Assembly: GCA_016782885.1 (NCBI GenBank)
Contig: JADHXQ010000008.1
Coordinates: 1 to 64,000, forward strand
Reading direction: 5' to 3'
DNA length: 64,000 nt
Source of the DNA: Phycisphaerae bacterium
GTDB lineage: Bacteria; Planctomycetota; Phycisphaerae; SM23-33
How positions within the stretch are numbered: position 1 is the stretch's first letter; each line of letters starts with the position of its first letter. The notes under the pieces were generated by a model. That model did no database searches. It was given only the letters and a program-made list of their open reading frames with translations, and had not been told where the DNA came from. A program made the position numbers and the translations under genes. Of the stretch, positions 60,164 through 64,000 are shown piece after piece.

Positions 60164-60637
60164 CTATTTGCCCTTATCGGCGCAGATCTTGCGGGCTCGG
60201 GCGAGCAGATCGGCGATGTCCCAGGCCACCCAGTCGGCCTCGATCAGCCTGGTGAACGCCGCATCGAGTTCCCCATACGAAAAGTTTGCAATCTTGCTGT
60301 CGTGATGCACGAGGGCGGCGGCGATCGCGGCGTAGTAAACGGTAATCGCGACCTCGCGCGACAGTTCGGGTCCGTCCTGTTTGGACAGATCCTTTGCGTA
60401 CTGTTTAAGCGAAGTCAGTTCGGCAAGGTCAGTATCGGGATGCAGCAGCAGATCGCCTATCGCACGCCCCTGAATGTCAGGATGCGGTGCGCCCGCGTCG
60501 CCGGGGAGTGACGGACCGAGACCATCTGCCGACACGCCGGGCAATACCTCGCCCTCACCGGCGCCGGCGTCTGCGCCAATGGCCAGAATCTCCGCCAACT
60601 GCTCCGAACTGCCGCTTAATTCATGCTGATCGTCCAC
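60164..60637 (-). CDS. Hypothetical protein downstream of sigma factor
   Basis: 157-aa ORF co-directional with sigma gene, 36-bp gap. Confidence 0.55.
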   Translation of the reverse strand: MDDQHELSGSSEQLAEILAIGADAGAGEGEVLPGVSADGLGPSLPGDAGAPHPDIQGRAIGDLLLHPDTDLAELTSLKQYAKDLSKQDGPELSREVAITVYYAAIAAALVHHDSKIANFSYGELDAAFTRLIEADWVAWDIADLLARARKICADKGK

Positions 60638-60673
60638 ACTCGTGCTTCCTTCAATATCAATATGCCCAAAGAG

Positions 60674-61447
60674 TCACGATCTTGCGCCACTGCCGCCCAG
60701 AATCCTCATCAATTCCGCAATTTCAAGATCCACTTCCTCATCGCTGTCCACAAATCGCCGGACGTTCCGCCTGAGAATCGTCTGGAAGGTCCGCTTTACC
60801 GTGACGATCATGTTCGAGGCCGTGGACTCAGAGGCCACTCCCAACTCCGCACACAATTCACCCAGCGATCTGGGCGTAGTATTGTCCATAATCGGCGCCA
60901 AAACGCGCATGCGGAACATCTCCCAGTGGACCGCCCGCCCGCCGTCGCGACAATGCTGCTCGACTTCCCCCAGCACCTCGCCCAGCAGCGCCAACGCCCA
61001 CTCGTGATCGAACGATTCGCCAGGCGTCCGCCCGTCGGATTGCAGTGAAGCCCGCATCGGATCGATCTCATCGAGCGGCGCCACTCCGCCGGCGGGACAG
61101 CGCTTCCGGGCTGATGCTTTTCGATGAACGCCCGCCACATAATTCTCCAGTGAGGTCACTATGAACGAGCGGAATCGCCCTTTGGTCTGGTCGGCCCGGT
61201 CGATGAGCTGCCTCCCGAGGACGACTTCCAGGAAGAACCCCTGGGTCAGGTCCTTTGCCTCCTGGTCGCCGCGTCCTTTGCGGCGGAGATAGCAATAGAC
61301 CGGGCGCCAGTACCGCCCGAGCAATTTCCCCGTAAGCATCCGCCTGCGTTCCTCGTCGCCGGCCTGCACGCCGAATACAACGCTCCACTGCGTAGTGCAG
61401 AACCGCGAAGGACCCTCTCCCATATTTGTCCTGCCGCCTGATGGCAT
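60674..61447 (-). CDS. ECF-like RNA polymerase sigma factor (planctomycete type)
   Basis: CTTQWSVVFGVQAGD, DLTQGFFLEVVLGRQLIDRADQTKGRFRSFIVTSLENYVAG. Confidence 0.8.
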   Translation of the reverse strand: MPSGGRTNMGEGPSRFCTTQWSVVFGVQAGDEERRRMLTGKLLGRYWRPVYCYLRRKGRGDQEAKDLTQGFFLEVVLGRQLIDRADQTKGRFRSFIVTSLENYVAGVHRKASARKRCPAGGVAPLDEIDPMRASLQSDGRTPGESFDHEWALALLGEVLGEVEQHCRDGGRAVHWEMFRMRVLAPIMDNTTPRSLGELCAELGVASESTASNMIVTVKRTFQTILRRNVRRFVDSDEEVDLEIAELMRILGGSGARS

Positions 61448-61526
61448 GGGTACTAACTTACGCGATAGTGGGGAATTGTCAATCGCTTTACGGGAAAACG
61501 GTGCGCGGGGAGTAACTTCTTCTTGC

Positions 61527-64000
61527 TCACCGCCCGGACGGTTTTGTGGTCGCGGGCTTTGTTGTCGGACGTGCTATCGGCTTGGCTCCTGGGGCGGCGG
61601 ACACCTTGGCGGGGTCGTTTTTCCATCCGTATTTCGTTGCGAACTGAGACGGTGTGAGCATCTCCTGGCCGGCGCCGGTTACTACGACGTACAGCAGTTC
61701 TTTCTCCACGTCGACACCTTCTGAGACTGCGTAATGCCCGTCGGCGCTGATCGCCATACATCCGGTCGCGGGCAGCGGCATGTAAGTTCTCATCGGAAGA
61801 CCCTCGGCGACATCCCAGATACGCAGCATCCTGTCGCAATGAGTCGCCAGCATTGATCCGTCAATCGAGAACGATACCGGCCGTACGTGCGTCGGATGAC
61901 CAAAGAGTGTTCTGAGCCCGGACGATGGGGTATCCCACAGGTGGATGTAGCCTGTGCCCAGGGTGAAAGCAGATCCACCACCGCCACGTCTATCCCCCGC
62001 GGCCAGGAGGGCTCCATCGCGGGAAAGCACTGCAGAAGGATTGCCATTGATAAAGCTGATGGGGATATTGCGAGTCATCGCTCCTGATTCGATATCCCAC
62101 AGTTCGGCGTTATCCCCTCGATTGCTCAAGACAGCAAGCACCTTGCCATCACCGGAACATGCGAAACCGGAGATGCCTTTTTCAGACGATGCTAACTCCT
62201 TGATGAGGCTACCCGATCGAGCGTCCCATATTCCCATGATGCTTTTGGGATCTTTCTTCATCAGCGAGATAATCCTGCGGCTGTCGGGCATCCATATCCC
62301 CGGCATATGTTGGTCAGGCGGACCCCCTTGTCCTGGAATGCCGGCAACTGCCTGCCCGGTCTCGGCGTCCCATACGAGTAGAGAACCGTGCATGTTCCTC
62401 ACGCACACCAGCCGCCCGTCAGGCGATAAGGAAAGGCTGATTGCTCCTTCATCTTTCTTGCCATTGGGATAAGATTTCCAATCGCGCAGCGAACGGGTAT
62501 CAAGAATGTGGAGCATCGGTTCGCTTCCCCACATAGCGGTATCGGCGAACGCAAGCAACTTCCCGTCAGGACTGTACGCCGCGCATAGGACCGTTTTTCG
62601 TCCGGGCTTGAATTCGCGGGAAAACTGAGGCGCCTCGCTGTGCCACAACCACATCGTCCCTGCTTTTTCGACCCTGCATCCAACAAGTGTGGCGCCCTTC
62701 ATTTCCGGCGATGCAGCGCCTTGGGAAAGATAAGGTATTGGCTGGCTGATTTCCCAGATCGTCCGACCGGTCGCAGAGTCAATGAGTCCAACACCCACGT
62801 TCGAGTTCTTCCTGTTGCCCATTAGACCGCACCATCGCACAGCCAACGCCTTACCGTCCGGTGACCATATGTAAACATCGTTTTGGTCTTTGTAGGTCAG
62901 CCCGGGCTTGCCTACCGCCTTCCAGGTTTCAGTATCCAGAATGGTCGCCACTTTGTCTTTGTCGCGGAAGAGCAAACGCATTCCGTCCGGCGACCAGGCA
63001 AGCAACGCCTTAGTATAAATGTCGCTGCAGCAATCGATCTTGCGAATCATCTCCCATGATTCGGTGTTCAATATGGCGATAGCCGCCGCCGGGTTTTTTC
63101 CACCAGCCTCACCTCGGACAGCAAACATCTTTCCATCAGGCGACCAGGCAACAAGTTTTCTGTTGTCGCCCAGACGAGTCTCGAAGGACTTGAGGGTCTG
63201 ACCCGAATGGATATTCCAAACGTAAGCGTTGTAACTTCCTCGCCTCCCCGCCGTGGCGAGCATTTTCCCATCGGGCGACCATTTCAGCAATCCAGCACCA
63301 TTGTCACGATAGATAAGAAACCGGATGAATCGCCCGGATCGGACATCCCAGAGACCCACGCTGCGACCGGCCGTTGCAAGAGTCTTGCCGTCCGGCGAGA
63401 ACGCCACTCCCATGACGGGTACTTCATGCCCGACAAGCGTGTGCAGGCGACGCCCCGATGAGAAATCCCAGATAATAGACGTCCCGTCCTTGCTTGCCGA
63501 TGCCAGGAGACGGCTGTCCTTGGAAAATGACAGGTCGAACACCGTCCCGCGATGACCCACGAACATCCTGTCGAGCTTGCCCGTAGCAGCATCAAGTATC
63601 CGTATGGTTCCGGCCTCGCCGGTAGTGGCGATCCATCGCCCGTCCGGGCTGAACGCCATCGCCGTCTGCCTGCCGCGAAGTCGGCGGGTTTCCAGCGCCC
63701 AGAACTTAACGCCCTCGATCTTCGCCGGCCGGGGCGCCAGTGCGGTGAGATTCTCGCCGACATCCCAAGGCTCAAGCGGAACGCCGAGAGGCAGGCGAAC
63801 CTGAAGATCCGAGACTGTATAGCAGGAATCCTCGGTTGCAAGCGCTATGCGTCCCGGCACAATCCCCACCTTCTGCCAGTCATCGGGCGCGCGCAGCCTC
63901 CATTGCGGAGCGGAGAAGTTCAGGATCCTCTCCCCATCGAGATCAACCCTTACCCCCACCTGCCCGCGGCGGGTCCGAATAGACACGTCCAGCAGATATT
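61527..64000 (-). CDS. WD40-repeat protein, N-terminus beyond window edge
   Basis: Repeated FSPDGKTLAT/WSPDGKMLA blades; frame open through GTG 63986 to the window end. Confidence 0.8.
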   Translation of the reverse strand, partial: YLLDVSIRTRRGQVGVRVDLDGERILNFSAPQWRLRAPDDWQKVGIVPGRIALATEDSCYTVSDLQVRLPLGVPLEPWDVGENLTALAPRPAKIEGVKFWALETRRLRGRQTAMAFSPDGRWIATTGEAGTIRILDAATGKLDRMFVGHRGTVFDLSFSKDSRLLASASKDGTSIIWDFSSGRRLHTLVGHEVPVMGVAFSPDGKTLATAGRSVGLWDVRSGRFIRFLIYRDNGAGLLKWSPDGKMLATAGRRGSYNAYVWNIHSGQTLKSFETRLGDNRKLVAWSPDGKMFAVRGEAGGKNPAAAIAILNTESWEMIRKIDCCSDIYTKALLAWSPDGMRLLFRDKDKVATILDTETWKAVGKPGLTYKDQNDVYIWSPDGKALAVRWCGLMGNRKNSNVGVGLIDSATGRTIWEISQPIPYLSQGAASPEMKGATLVGCRVEKAGTMWLWHSEAPQFSREFKPGRKTVLCAAYSPDGKLLAFADTAMWGSEPMLHILDTRSLRDWKSYPNGKKDEGAISLSLSPDGRLVCVRNMHGSLLVWDAETGQAVAGIPGQGGPPDQHMPGIWMPDSRRIISLMKKDPKSIMGIWDARSGSLIKELASSEKGISGFACSGDGKVLAVLSNRGDNAELWDIESGAMTRNIPISFINGNPSAVLSRDGALLAAGDRRGGGGSAFTLGTGYIHLWDTPSSGLRTLFGHPTHVRPVSFSIDGSMLATHCDRMLRIWDVAEGLPMRTYMPLPATGCMAISADGHYAVSEGVDVEKELLYVVVTGAGQEMLTPSQFATKYGWKNDPAKVSAAPGAKPIARPTTKPATTKPSGR

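Noticed and set aside
1-64000. CRISPR arrays, rRNA operons, insertion sequences or prophage
   Set aside because: No regularly spaced direct repeats, rRNA-like sequence, transposase/integrase motifs or phage structural genes seen in the ORFs

Overview
High-GC bacterial chromosome segment of Planctomycetes/Phycisphaerae character (inferred from PEP-CTERM tails, PQQ-type propellers, SUMF1 proteins, HzsA-like cytochromes and a planctomycete-style ECF sigma factor). About 1-46 kb is dominated by secreted or polysaccharide-related genes: sialate O-acetylesterase, GH95 fucosidase, two GH32-like proteins, a GH10, SUMF1-fold proteins, beta-propellers and very large multidomain proteins. A divergent hisF/guaA-like pair lies inside it. 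About 46-58 kb is mostly housekeeping (aroF, serS, prmC, leuB, tRNA-Thr at 39.6 kb), interrupted by a two-gene McrBC-type restriction system at 51.9-56.7 kb. About 58.8-64 kb holds a PEP-CTERM gene, a STAS-like gene, an ECF sigma factor and a WD40 protein cut by the window end. Most notable: (1) a two-member family of giant HExxH + LamG-like + coiled-coil proteins, each beside a SUMF1 gene; (2) a 1.5 kb-aa fusion of isochorismatase-like hydrolase, HzsA-like propeller/cytochrome and SUMF1 domains; (3) a hisF/guaA-like pair with no glutaminase; (4) a ~68-bp element directly upstream of three genes, with a matching 17-codon upstream ORF in two copies; (5) three disrupted genes, one split by a single in-frame TAG. 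No CRISPR array, rRNA or transposase was seen. All assignments are by eye; no database search was run.
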